In this document: piece after piece, positions 50,102-60,027 of the stretch | How positions within the stretch are numbered: the first letter of the stretch is position 1 | Layout: each line of letters starts with the position of its first letter | From: Trichomonas vaginalis G3 | Taxonomy: Eukaryota; Parabasalia; Trichomonadida; Trichomonadidae | NCBI RefSeq assembly: GCF_026262505.1 | Contig: NC_067204.1 | Location: forward strand, 4,311,797 to 4,375,796 | Reading direction: 5' to 3' | DNA length: 64,000 nucleotides | Translations under genes and position numbers: made by a program | The notes under the pieces: generated by a model | Databases searched by the model: none | Seen by the model: the letters and a program-made list of their open reading frames with translations, nothing else | What the model was told of the DNA's origin: nothing

Positions 50102-50296
50102 ATGTCCGAAGACTCGAAGGTGCAACACTTCCAAAATACCGACGAACTCAGAAGAGCAGCATGGCAGTATGTTCTTGACAACTTCTTTGAGTTCTCCAGG
50201 CACACCTTGGAAAATGCTGAAGAACTCCGACACAGAGAATTTGGAGAAATTGCACTCCAATACTACATTGACAAACAAAGGGTAAACAAAGGGTAA
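50102..50296 (+). CDS. 64-residue conserved small protein (Polinton C)
   Basis: Counterpart of 3796-3990 and 35,380-35,574; initiator-like TCATTTTTT upstream. Divergent from the membrane-protein gene. Confidence 0.55.
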   Translation: MSEDSKVQHFQNTDELRRAAWQYVLDNFFEFSRHTLENAEELRHREFGEIALQYYIDKQRVNKG

Positions 50297-50336
50297 AATA
50301 AGACTAAAAACTTAACGTTTAAAAAGTGACATTTTT

Positions 50337-50537
50337 ATGAGCTCCGAGTCACCGAGAAAACTTGGTCAGATGTTAGCAGCTTACTTCCCTGAGGAGGATG
50401 GAAGCGTTACATACGTAAGGTTCAAAAACAACGAACCTGGAATTGCGTACCAAATTCGCAATTACATGACCATGGAAGAGTACGAAAGGTTTCTACAAGA
50501 GAAACCAGCTCTAAACAACTCAGAAAAGAAAGAGTAA
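50337..50537 (+). CDS. 66-residue conserved small protein (Polinton C)
   Basis: Counterpart of 3555-3755 and 35,139-35,339; identical to the B protein. Confidence 0.55.
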   Translation: MSSESPRKLGQMLAAYFPEEDGSVTYVRFKNNEPGIAYQIRNYMTMEEYERFLQEKPALNNSEKKE

Positions 50538-50565
50538 AAAGTTTAACTCGTAATTGTTTATTTTT

Positions 50566-51138
50566 TTACTTGTATGGGCAAGCTGCAAGAATGAAGTCGA
50601 CTATCTCAGTCTTTGTTTTGACGAGCTGGACGGCTCTTGCGAGTACGTCTGTTTTGCGGTCTCCAGCTGGTGTCTGACCTTCGTAATTGCGCATGTTCTT
50701 GAGAGCTCCAACTGTAAATGGCTGTAAGATGAAGAGTCTCTCAGACTGCTTGAGGTAGTCTTCACGGTCACGAACCGAATCTGTGGTACGAGTCGAATCG
50801 GTCGATTTGAGGGAAGAGACTGAAAGCCTGTCGTCTTCCATAGGGGCAGTAGCATAATCTTTGCGTAAGCGGTTCAGACCTTCTTCGAACTCTTGGTCTC
50901 TCTTGGATTGAGATTGGAATTGCTGGGGTGGAGCTTGCTGGAACATCCAAGGGTTGGGGAAGTAAGGCATAGGCTGAGGAGGGTAGTTCGGGAAGCCTTG
51001 TAGTGGAAATTGGTAGTAACCTTGAGGTGGAAATTGGTAGTAATTTGGTGGAGGGACTTGCTGGAACTGAGGTGCAGGGGCTGGTGCTTTAGGTTCCTCT
51101 GGTTTGGGAATGGGCTCGGTTGGTGGGACGTCGGACAT
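50566..51138 (-). CDS. Pro/Gln/Tyr-rich protein with helical C-terminus (Polinton C)
   Basis: 190 residues from ATG 51,136-51,138; almost identical to B. Confidence 0.6.
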   Translation of the reverse strand: MSDVPPTEPIPKPEEPKAPAPAPQFQQVPPPNYYQFPPQGYYQFPLQGFPNYPPQPMPYFPNPWMFQQAPPQQFQSQSKRDQEFEEGLNRLRKDYATAPMEDDRLSVSSLKSTDSTRTTDSVRDREDYLKQSERLFILQPFTVGALKNMRNYEGQTPAGDRKTDVLARAVQLVKTKTEIVDFILAACPYK

Positions 51139-51177
51139 TCGTTTGTGGCTTAACCGTCGGACCACAACGATAAAAAT

Positions 51178-51474
51178 CTCTGCTCCTAGCAGTACTGCTA
51201 CTGACAGTAGCAGTACTTTTACTGACAGTAGCAGTACTTTTTCTGACAGTAGCAGTACTTTTTCTGACAGTAGCAGTACTTTATCGTCGAAAACCCTCTC
51301 AAATTTTCCTTTTTACTGCTCCTAGCAGTACTTTTACTGCTCCTAGCAGTACTGCTACTGACAGTAGCAGTACTTTTTCTGACAGTAGCAGTACTTTTTC
51401 TGACAGTAGCAGTACTTTTACTGACAGTAGCAGTACTTTTACTGACAGTAGCAGTACTTTTTCTGACAGTAGCA
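51178..51474. repeat. 21-bp minisatellite between divergent genes (Polinton C)
   Basis: Same two-block arrangement as A and B around the conserved spacer (about 51,283-51,315). Confidence 0.85.
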
Positions 51475-51840
51475 ATGGTCGAGGTCGAACCGACCGACGA
51501 GGCAATTTACCTAATTGAAATTAACGAGCTTGTTAAAGACTTCCTCAGGCAGAATGTAAAAGGCAAGCTTGTTAACTGTTGGATAACGGGAAGGGCTGCC
51601 TTGAATCTCGAGACTTCGACTGGAATTCCAATTCAAATACCAGACGGGACAGCCTACGACGACATAAAGCAAGCAAAGAAAGAAGCTCTTCTCAAGTTCT
51701 TTGCAAAGCGTCCTTGGATACAACTTCCAACCAGAGAGAACCCTTTCCCAAGAATGAGCCAAATTCTCAAGGGTCTCCTTCACTTCTCGGGTCAGCCGTT
51801 CTACATAACCTGTGAAGGCGACATCCAACCAGTTCAGTAA
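51475..51840 (+). CDS. 121-residue conserved protein (Polinton C, whole copy)
   Basis: Whole frame MVEVEPTDEAIYLIEINELV.... Mixed alpha/beta with a helix-rich start, NCWITGRAALNLETSTGIPI in the middle and a strand-rich end (GQPFYITCEGDIQPVQ). The ATG lies at the edge of the minisatellite. Unrecognised; the broken counterparts are in A and B. Confidence 0.55.
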   Translation: MVEVEPTDEAIYLIEINELVKDFLRQNVKGKLVNCWITGRAALNLETSTGIPIQIPDGTAYDDIKQAKKEALLKFFAKRPWIQLPTRENPFPRMSQILKGLLHFSGQPFYITCEGDIQPVQ

Positions 51841-51880
51841 CCTTAACGTTTAGAGTAAAAACATTTTTTTCATTTTTTGA

Positions 51881-52465
51881 ATGAAGCAAGTTAAATTCGT
51901 CCCACACCAATCTTCAATGGACCGATGAAGAGTTTCAAGCCATGGTTGAAGGCGTTGAGAACGACATAGACGGCGAACTTGAAGGAGCTCAAATCACAAT
52001 TGCAACCAAAATTGCAGAGGTCAAGGAACAGATAGCTCCACTTAAAGCTACCAAAGCTACTCTTGACCTCATGGATAGTTACCGTTTAGATGTCAAGAGT
52101 GGAATAAGACATTTAAAATTAAAACTTCTAACTACGAAGCTATACTCCAAAAGTTAGCAGAAATGAGAAGACTTTACCAGAGCTACTTACATGTAAGGGA
52201 CTTACCTTCAAGCAGTCCGACCAAAGATGAATTTTCTGACATTGTCCCAATTTTGTCCGAAAGTCAGCTCAGATGTTTTGAACTGCTCCAAACATATCCG
52301 GAATATGAACGTTTGCCTGAACTCTTCCGCAATCTCAAAAAACGTTTTTTGGTTCTCATGTTCCAAACTTTTATCGGAAGAGACAACAAACGTTCAGAAG
52401 AAGAACAAGATATTATTTTAAACTTGTTGTATGACTTAACCGTCATAACAAGCTTTTTGAAGTAA
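51881..52465 (+). pseudogene. 194-residue coiled-coil protein gene, broken (Polinton C)
   Basis: Counterpart of 1341-1925 and 32,870-33,454. The Cys-rich gene that precedes it in A and B is absent here. About two breaks. Confidence 0.6.
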
Positions 52466-52486
52466 AACCGTCATTCTCAAACCACT

Positions 52487-52491
52487 TCATT
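52487..52491 (+). promoter_or_regulatory. Initiator-like motif upstream of the HNH-type gene
   Basis: TCATT 7 bases before ATG 52,498, matching the trichomonad Inr consensus TCAYW, which lies within ~20 bases of start codons. The same arrangement is seen before the coiled-coil, 64-residue and 87-residue genes of all copies. Confidence 0.5.
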
Positions 52492-52497
52492 TTTTCG

Positions 52498-53202
52498 ATG
52501 TCCGAACAAGCACCGAAGCCGAACACAATGGCAGATGTCCTTTCAATGTTGCCAGACAAGCGCCCAGTTCAAATTCAAATTTTGAATTTGAAAGCTCATC
52601 TGACAAACACCGTTAAGACTCTCCAAAGTAGTCTTATGGAAGAGATGACCAAGCTCAAAGCCGATGTCCTCATGAACCAAGCTTCCAATGAGAAATGCCT
52701 GAATGATTTGACGGAAACCTTGCGCATTTACGCGAGAGAGAACCGAGACCTTGCCAGACTCATCTACCGTTTCTTCGAAGAGATAGACGCCATCTGGAAG
52801 GTACTCGGAAAGGACAGAACATGCAACACCGTAATTCGTGAACACAGAATTGAAGAAGGAATTGTCGAGGAAGAAGAGAAACACGAAGAAGAGGAAGAGG
52901 AAGAAGAGGAAGAAGAGAAACACGAAGAAGAGGAAGTTTGGGCAACCCTTGTTGCCGATGACACTTACGAAATTTCCCAACCCTACCCATACCAAATCCG
53001 CAACAGGGAGACCGGCAAGGTTCTTACCCCAGTCCTCAACAACTTGGGACACTTGAACCTTAACCTTCGGAATCGCGGTTCAATTTCCATGGGCAAGCTT
53101 GTCGCAATTCAATGGGTTCCAAATCCAGGCAAGAAGACGAAGGTCAGACACATTGACGGTGACAAGCTCAACAACCGTAAGGAGAACCTCGAGTGGTTCT
53201 AA
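52498..53202 (+). CDS. Coiled-coil / poly-Glu / HNH-type protein (Polinton C)
   Basis: 234 residues, the same architecture as 607-1308. The Glu tract is interrupted twice by KHEE and has replaced part of the segment after it (VPEAATWATL in A and B; VWATL here). The HNH-type C-terminus is unchanged. Confidence 0.75.
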   Translation: MSEQAPKPNTMADVLSMLPDKRPVQIQILNLKAHLTNTVKTLQSSLMEEMTKLKADVLMNQASNEKCLNDLTETLRIYARENRDLARLIYRFFEEIDAIWKVLGKDRTCNTVIREHRIEEGIVEEEEKHEEEEEEEEEEEKHEEEEVWATLVADDTYEISQPYPYQIRNRETGKVLTPVLNNLGHLNLNLRNRGSISMGKLVAIQWVPNPGKKTKVRHIDGDKLNNRKENLEWF

Positions 53203-53279
53203 GAGTAAAAAAATTTTATTTTAGGGGGAAACCCCAAGTAAATTTAGGTGTTTATTTGGATAAGTATGTGAAATTAAGG

Positions 53280-53516
53280 TCAATTTGCAAAATTAGTTCC
53301 CGACCTTTTGAATTGGACTCTTTCGTCATCCCAGTTGCGTAGGAGGTCGTCCCAGAGGAGTTGGTAGATTTGCCAATCCAAGGACGATTTGTCCTCCCAG
53401 GCATTGAGGATGTACTGCTCGTAGAGTCTCATGACCTCTCCCTTGCACCAGACACCCTCTTCCTTGGAACGTAAGGCTTCTTCGAAGTGCTCGAATGCGA
53501 TTGGCTGCTTGACCAT
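53280..53516 (-). pseudogene. Conserved small acidic/aromatic protein gene, altered end (Polinton C)
   Basis: Counterpart of 294-557 and 31,823-32,086; start ATG 53,514-53,516. Broken near one end. Confidence 0.5.
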
Positions 53517-53546
53517 CCGAAATGACACTTTTTGTACGTTTGGTCA

Positions 53547-53654
53547 ATGTTCGTGTCTCGTGCCATAGTCGACGAAAATACAGACAAACAGGTTATATAT
53601 GAGTTTGAGACCAAGAATGGTGTAACTCGACCTGTCCGATTCAAATTCGAATAA
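53547..53654 (+). CDS. 35-residue small protein (Polinton C)
   Basis: Identical to the B version at 31,685-31,792. ATG 53,547. Confidence 0.4.
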   Translation: MFVSRAIVDENTDKQVIYEFETKNGVTRPVRFKFE

Positions 53655-54151
53655 AAATTTTTTATTTCATGCAATGTTTAACTATTTCACCATCTTCTTT
53701 AACACCCCAGTACTTCCTTTTCGATATTACATGAACTTCGGTGAAAATTTTGTCCAATTTGAATTGACCCATCTTTTCACCGACCATGCCCATTTCAATG
53801 AGTTTGTTGTACCCTTCTTCGTTCGTCATGAGTGCGTCAATGTTCTCATAGTAAACCTTCACTTTGGATTTGACTTCGGAGAAGAACTCATTGTAGTTGT
53901 CAAGGACTGCCTTTGCGAACTGAGGATAAGACCAATGTTCGACAATAGGTTTTACTGTGGTTACTAAGCCACCTTGACCTTGAGTAAATTCGTATTTCAA
54001 AACAAAAGGGGAGAACCTTTCAACAAAGTTGTCGACCTTCTCATAATGTTTACTCTTCATCTCTTGAGGTTTCTTAATGGAATATCCCCATGTCGAATTC
54101 ATAAGCAATTTGAGTGTCATTGCAAGTTTGGGGTTTGAAGCTTTCCTAATA

Positions 54152-55454
54152 TAGGGTGTCCAAAGGTGTGTTTAGCACAAACCTGAATACTGCGAATAGA
54201 AATAAACAAGTTACATATATATAAAGTTTATTTAAATATAATCACCATTGGATTCAATCACGCGTTCGCAGCGATCGATCCAGGCTTGAAAGACACGCTT
54301 TAAATCATCATGAGAAAATTGCTCAAATTGCTCTCTTACAAAATTTTCAAGATCATCTGGACTCGCGAATTCGCGTCCTTCAGCTCTCTTTTTTAGCGTG
54401 CCGAATAAATAAAAGTCAGAGGGTGCAATATCAGGTGAATAAATTGGGTTTGGAACAACTTTGACATTGTTTTCCAACAAGTAATTCATTACCTTATGAC
54501 TTTTGTGAACTCTTGAATTATCAAAATGAATTGCAAACTTTTGTTTTTGTTGTTTGGATTTCTCAAACTCATCAGAATTGATAATTTGAGTAAGAACATT
54601 GTCAATTAGATACTGAGCATTCATCGTATTAGGTTTTTGAAGAATATCAATTGCGATGATGCCATTCACGCCCCAAAAAACCGACAACATCATCATTGGT
54701 GTGTCAATTTTTTTCTTCGGGAATGTTTGCGGATTTTCATCCTTCGGGATCCACATGATTTTGGCTTCTGTTGCATATTGAAACCAAGACTCGTCCCCTG
54801 TTACTAAAAGCGAAACTTCTTGGATTGATACGCACCCAATATAGAGAGGAGCTCTTTCGAAGATTGGACTCTAGATTTTTTTGAACTGAATTAAGGTTGT
54901 GCGGAACCCAACGTGTATACGCTAGTTTGTAGTTCAAATAATTGTGCAGATAATAACTGACTGTTGTACGTGGTATTTTTGTCATCTCCTCTATCCTTCT
55001 GAGTGATGCTCTTGGGTCTTCATCTAGCGCTTGAAGAATTGCTTTGATTTTTCTTTGATCCGGCGATTTTTTGTCAATTTTTATGATGGGGCGCCTTTTT
55101 GTTCATGAAGTGATACATCCTAACATGATACGTTACAGTGGAATAGCTAGGAGCATCCATACCGAAGCATTTTACCAATGTCTCGTAGATTTTTTTACAG
55201 TCTTTGCATTTTTTTGCAAGAGCGAGGATGTTTTCTTTATGATTCATTAAAAAAATGAAAAAAATCCCGCCAAAATTTCCCGCGAAACCGCCTCTTGTCT
55301 CAAAATTCATTTTATATCCCGGCATGGCGCCAAAATACAACATACTCATCATATACATATATTCATATTTTTTATTATATATTTATAATCAGCATATATC
55401 TCCTTTAATAGTCTCATATAGAGCGCTGTGCTAAACGCACCTTTGGACACCCTA
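54152..55454 (-). mobile_element. Mariner element (Tvmar1-like) inserted in the Polinton C polymerase gene
   Basis: A 1,303-bp Tc1/mariner element. The ends are 28-bp inverted repeats with one mismatch (TAGGGTGTCCAAAGG... at 54,152; complement ending at 55,454), flanked by a TA target duplication (54,150-54,151 and 55,455-55,456). Comparison with the uninterrupted polymerase gene of copy B (31,180-31,190) confirms the target site. It encodes a DD34D transposase on the minus strand. Nearly perfect termini suggest recent insertion. The name Tvmar1-like rests on size and family in trichomonads. Confidence 0.93.
54232..55247 (-). pseudogene. Mariner transposase, DD34D, with frameshifts
   Basis: About 338 codons from the likely start at 55,245-55,247 (MNHKENILALAKK). 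The N-terminal helix-turn-helix DNA-binding part (KIYETLVKCFGMDAPSYSTV; then RASLRRIEEMTKIPRTTVSY) is followed by the catalytic domain. First Asp is in VTGDESWF (~54,793). Second is in FAIHFDNSRVHKSH and third in YSPDIAPSDFYLF, with exactly 34 residues between them. The C-terminus is FQAWIDRCERVIESNGDYI. The frame changes about two to three times between 55.08 and 54.82 kb, from small indels, so this copy would not encode a single protein as written; consensus error is possible. Confidence 0.9.
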
Positions 55455-57150
55455 TATCATAGAGTTGTTGTATGACTTTTCCAACTGTATAGTTCCTTCC
55501 TGGGAACTCACCGTCTTCGTTTGGAATTCCAGTCGGGATATATTGGACGAACCTCATGTATGCAGCGTTAAGGTCGACATAGTATATCTTTTCGTTTGAG
55601 TCGAACTTGTCGCAACCAATGGGTCCAGTTCGTGGAAATTCAAGTGAGTCTCTTATCTTCTGAGAAACTTCGCCTGCTATCTCATAAACATCGTCGAAGC
55701 AACCTGTTTCATATAAAACCTTCTGACCTAACTCCGATGCTCTCCAATACAATTTGACGTCAATTGGATGTCTCAATGGAAGTTTGTTTATAGCATCTTG
55801 AAGTTCTTGCAACCTCATTGGAAGTTCTTCTGGTTCAGGTTGGTATCCGAACAATCCAACTCCTTTTGGAACAGTGTACTTCTTTTGTGCTATAACTTTG
55901 TCTGGAACAACTTTTGGTCTTGCTAACAATGAAAAGTTTGTTTCGTCTTTTGGTACAAAAGTTTCTGTCAGCTTGTCATCTGGAATTGGTTCCACAACCT
56001 TTCTGCGAAAAGAATGTTTACAGCTCTGACAATGTTGCACTTGCCTTTTCCGAACAATGGGTTTGTAAGACTTTCGTTCAACATGAAGTGGTTGTGGACA
56101 ATTACAATCTTCAACCATGGTAATTTGAAGTCAACAACATAGTCGTCGTGTGAAGAACCTTTCTCAGTCGGAATGTTAACTCGGATATTGACATTTGCCA
56201 ACGGTGCAATTTTTGCCAATTGACCTCTGAGAATGTACCTTGTCTTCACACATGACTCAAGATACTTCATCTTCTCTTCTGTAACAAGACCAGAGTTCCT
56301 GAGACATGTAAGAATGCAAGGTTCATTGACAATTGTTTCAATTGAATTGTAAATTCCATACCTTGTCAAGTCAATGTCAGACTTATTTCTGAACGGGAAG
56401 TATCCAGCATGTTGTCTGACTGCTTGAGGGTTAGGTTGGTACCATTCGAACTTGACACTTGCAATTCCTTCAATTGCATTCAAAATGTCTGAGTCGGAGT
56501 CAAACATTTGTTCTCTCTTTGTAGTCTTGAAAGCGTCAAGAAGTTGTGCGGCTGTTGTGACATTGCCATGTGCATAGTAAATATGACCATCTAAATCTGT
56601 TACGGTTAGTCTGAGATTGTATCCTTTCTTATTTCCGTCTTGAATTGCAGCAAGTACACCCATGAAGCCTTCTTTGTTCTTTCCTTCGTCAAAGTTTACT
56701 GTAAAGGTTCGACCAGAAGTAATTTTACTTCTAACTTCACGATACTTTTCATATGCATATCTTGTTCTTTCCATGGGAGCATGTGCGTCTTCACCTTTTC
56801 CTTTTTTCCGTCTCAAAGGATGCAATTGTTCGTCATGTTTCCAGTAGAATCTGGCAAAGCCGTCGTGTCCTTCAACCTGTGGCTCAGTAACATTGAAAGG
56901 CATGTCCATAAGACGTTCTTCTTCTAACCTCTCAAGTCTGTTTGGATAATTTGTGCGTGCTGTTTCCAGGTCCATTTCATAGGTCAGACCAGACAATTTG
57001 TCATAGACTTTTATGGGTCTTCCCTTCCTATATTTAAACTTTTTCGAAACTTTCCAACCATATCTTTGCAACTCTGCTTTTATTCTAGCAGACTTTCTAT
57101 CCATTCTATATGGGGGCATTTTTATAAAAATAAAAAAAATATTTTTTTCT

Positions 57151-57735
57151 TTACTTTACATAACCGCCTGCTACCAGAAGCCTTTGACGCCAACCCATAC
57201 CAGCTAATGAAGGTTGAGTTGGTTTAGTTTCCAAACTAAACTTTGGTTTTGGTTTATCTTCAGTTTTTGGTTTTTCTTCTTCTATCGGCTTTTCGTCACT
57301 TTTCGGTTCCTCTGACTTTACCTCACTTGCAGGTATGGTTGTGTCGTTAACATCTTCATAAATATCATATGCCATTTGTTTTTGTTTTCCTTTCAACTTT
57401 TTGTGTTTGTTGTAAAGTTTAGAATATTTTGACTCTAAGTCAATGAGATGTTCTATAATGAACTGTTGGTCAGTGAAGTATACCTTCCCATCTGTTGTCT
57501 CGAAAGCTCCTTCAGACTTCAATATTTTATTTGTGAGAGTCTGTTTCTTTTTTGAGATACTAGCCGTTCCATTTCTATGAAAAGTGACTTTATAGTTAGG
57601 GTTTGTATTTCCAGACCTGGCACTTTCTATTATTGAATTTTTCTCTTCATCTGTAAGTTCTTTGACAGGTTTTGACAATGGTTCTGAACTTTTTGTTTGT
57701 GGTGTCAAATCTACCGTTTCAACTTCTTCGGTCAT
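57151..57735 (-). CDS. 194-residue charged protein of unknown function (Polinton C)
   Basis: Counterpart of 28,917-29,501 with few substitutions. It lies next to the polymerase gene and has the ACTGAGATGAAATGA motif at its start. Confidence 0.5.
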   Translation of the reverse strand: MTEEVETVDLTPQTKSSEPLSKPVKELTDEEKNSIIESARSGNTNPNYKVTFHRNGTASISKKKQTLTNKILKSEGAFETTDGKVYFTDQQFIIEHLIDLESKYSKLYNKHKKLKGKQKQMAYDIYEDVNDTTIPASEVKSEEPKSDEKPIEEEKPKTEDKPKPKFSLETKPTQPSLAGMGWRQRLLVAGGYVK

Positions 57736-57754
57736 TTCATCTCAGTAAAAAATT

Positions 57755-58631
57755 TTAGTTTGGTTTGTTTTCAACTGGTTGTTTAGGTTTTTTAAGTCGG
57801 TCTAAAACTTCCTGAGGTATAGGAAGAACTTGACAAACACGTTGTGTTAGTCATGTGATTTTATCCCAAGCATATGGGGATTCTAAATTTTCGTCCCTAT
57901 CGTTATCCCAATTGAATTTTTTTTTGGAATTTAAAATTTTTTTTTCTCCATGTAAACTTAAATTTTAATTTTTACCACTAAAATGCAATATTTCAACAAA
58001 TTAATGAGTAATAATATTTTAATTTATAATAAATATTATAAATCTCCTCAATTTAATGTAATTATTGTATTAATTTTTGTTGAAAATATAAAATCTTCAA
58101 GTAAATGATGTGAATTTAATATTTTTAGAATGTTGTTTAATTGTACTATATTATGCATGTAAAATTTTGTTACAATACATTTTATATGGGATCCCCATTG
58201 CCCAATTGAGAGAAAATTGAGAGGTGGGATTGGGCTAGCCCAATTCAAAATATCCCAGGTGGAAATAAAAAAATTAACAATTCAACATAAAAAAGCATCT
58301 TAAATAATAATGATAAAAAGAAATTTTGTATGAATTTCAATCAAATTTGTTTTTATTCAACTTAAGAAATCACTTCATTAATGAAAGAAGTCGGGTTCAC
58401 AACATATCCCGATCTTGAAACGAAACAACATGTTTTTTTGATGCCCTAAACGGGGGGAGGGTCGCCAGCAAAAAAAAAGATGTCAAAATTTATCCCAAAA
58501 ATTTAAAAAAAATCGAAGAAAGTGCATCCCAGGGATTATAAAATTTAAGTTTTCACATCTCTACGTTGTGTAACTGCTGGAAGCCGACAAATCCATCTTG
58601 AACCCATTTGTCTCAATGCTGTATTGTTCAT
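57755..58631 (-). pseudogene. 51-residue basic protein gene, interrupted by a transposon (Polinton C)
   Basis: Counterpart of 28,742-28,897. Broken by the 715-bp MULE-like insertion (57,848-58,562). Confidence 0.7.
57848..58562. mobile_element. 715-bp non-autonomous element with 9-bp target duplication (MULE-like MITE)
   Basis: Flanked by a perfect 9-bp direct duplication, ACGTTGTGT (57,839-57,847 and 58,563-58,571); the intact target is visible in copy B (28,80x region). The ends have a short imperfect inverted match (CATGTGATTTTATCCCA on the left; complement of GGGATTATAAAATTT...TCACATC on the right). A 9-bp duplication is typical of Mutator-like elements. The inside is AT-rich and non-coding. 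Base composition differs from the Polinton around it. Confidence 0.8.
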
Positions 58632-58650
58632 TTCATCTCAGTAAAAAACT

Positions 58651-59052
58651 TTACATTCCCCACGTTTGAGGCGGTTGAGGTTGGTTATTGTTTACCCATT
58701 GTTGTGCATGGTTATATCCTCTGTTAAAGAATCTTTCACCTTGGTCCATATAGTGCCCTGCTTGGTTATAGTAGTCATTTGCTTTGTTATAGTAGTTTCC
58801 TGCTTGTCTTCCTACATTGTCCATCCATCCTTGAACTTTTCCTCTTGTTTCAGGATTTGGAATAAGATTTGCTGCATCTCGTGCTACCTCCCAACCTTTC
58901 TGTACGGTTTGTATAATAGGTTGTGCTTTCTCTTTCAGTATACCTAATGTACTCAAAATCTTCCTTCCAATTCCAAATGCACCTCTGGCTAGTGTTCCCA
59001 CTGCGGGTAAAAATCTAGATGCGACTCCTGCTATTGCGCCAAATAAACCCAT
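58651..59052 (-). CDS. Amphipathic N-terminus virion-like protein, 133 residues (Polinton C)
   Basis: Counterpart of 28,321-28,722; substitutions are mostly conservative and concentrated in the first 45 residues. Confidence 0.55.
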   Translation of the reverse strand: MGLFGAIAGVASRFLPAVGTLARGAFGIGRKILSTLGILKEKAQPIIQTVQKGWEVARDAANLIPNPETRGKVQGWMDNVGRQAGNYYNKANDYYNQAGHYMDQGERFFNRGYNHAQQWVNNNQPQPPQTWGM

Positions 59053-59068
59053 TTCTTATGGGTTAAAA

Positions 59069-60027
59069 ATGACGAATTCAAACAAGGACCCGTATGTTTC
59101 TAAAGCGACAAAGAAAGCACTCATGGTAAAAATCTTTAGTTCAACACCAAATGCTTGGTTTATGGATATCTTGGAAAACATTCCGAGGTATAGAGAAGAT
59201 GGACCACCATACTGGCTAATATTTGTCGGTCAAAACACAAGATACTGTGAAGCCATACCATTATGGTCCAAAAATATTTTAGATGTGAAAACTGCTTTGA
59301 CAATATTCGTTGACAAATACCATCCAACAAAACTGACATCTGACTGTGAAAGTTCTTTCAAATCAGATGATATTAAAAACTATCTGCGTTCAAAAATGTA
59401 AACCAATATTTCATTGTCGACCAAAACCATTCTGCTCTTGGTGTCATTGACAGTTGTATAAAAATCTTAAGAGACTTAAATCAACCACAAGGTGGTGAGG
59501 TAGATGAAATGTCATATGACGACAAATATAGACACTTCTCCATGGCAAAGATGAGACAAGTTTTAAATATTTACAATAGCCGTAAACAAAAAGGTTTGGG
59601 AAACCACTCCCCCGAAGAAATGAAAAACAACCCTGACTTAGAGAAAGACTATATATTTAATAGTTTAGTCAAAAGAGACAAACAAGAAAGAATGCCAGGC
59701 TTCAAACTTAAGAAAGGTGACAAAGTAAAAATAGAAATACCTAAACGCGACCCATATGAAAATACTATTGACTATGACAACAATGGGAACTCGACAGGTA
59801 CTCGCATTCGTGTTCGTAAAAATAGAAGAAAGTATACAAGAGAATATTATGAAGTTTTAGGCAAACATGGCAAAATGTACAGACTGCAAGCAGAAGATAA
59901 AACTACTATTGTCAGACCTCGTTTCAAACTTGTCAAAGTTCAAGGTGGTATACTTTCAAAGACAGTTCCTAACAAATATAAGACAACTCCTGACGAATAT
60001 GCTAAAGAAGTTGAAAATGACGACTAA
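59069..60027 (+). pseudogene. Retroviral-type (rve) integrase, broken (Polinton C)
   Basis: Counterpart of 27,344-28,303. Core motifs recognisable; about one break. Confidence 0.85.

Larger units (their letters stand above)
53662..57119 (-). pseudogene. Family B DNA polymerase, interrupted by a mariner (Polinton C)
   Basis: Counterpart of 29,533-31,677. Broken: it carries a whole mariner element (54,152-55,454) and about one further break. Motifs A and B lie on either side of the insertion. Confidence 0.88.
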
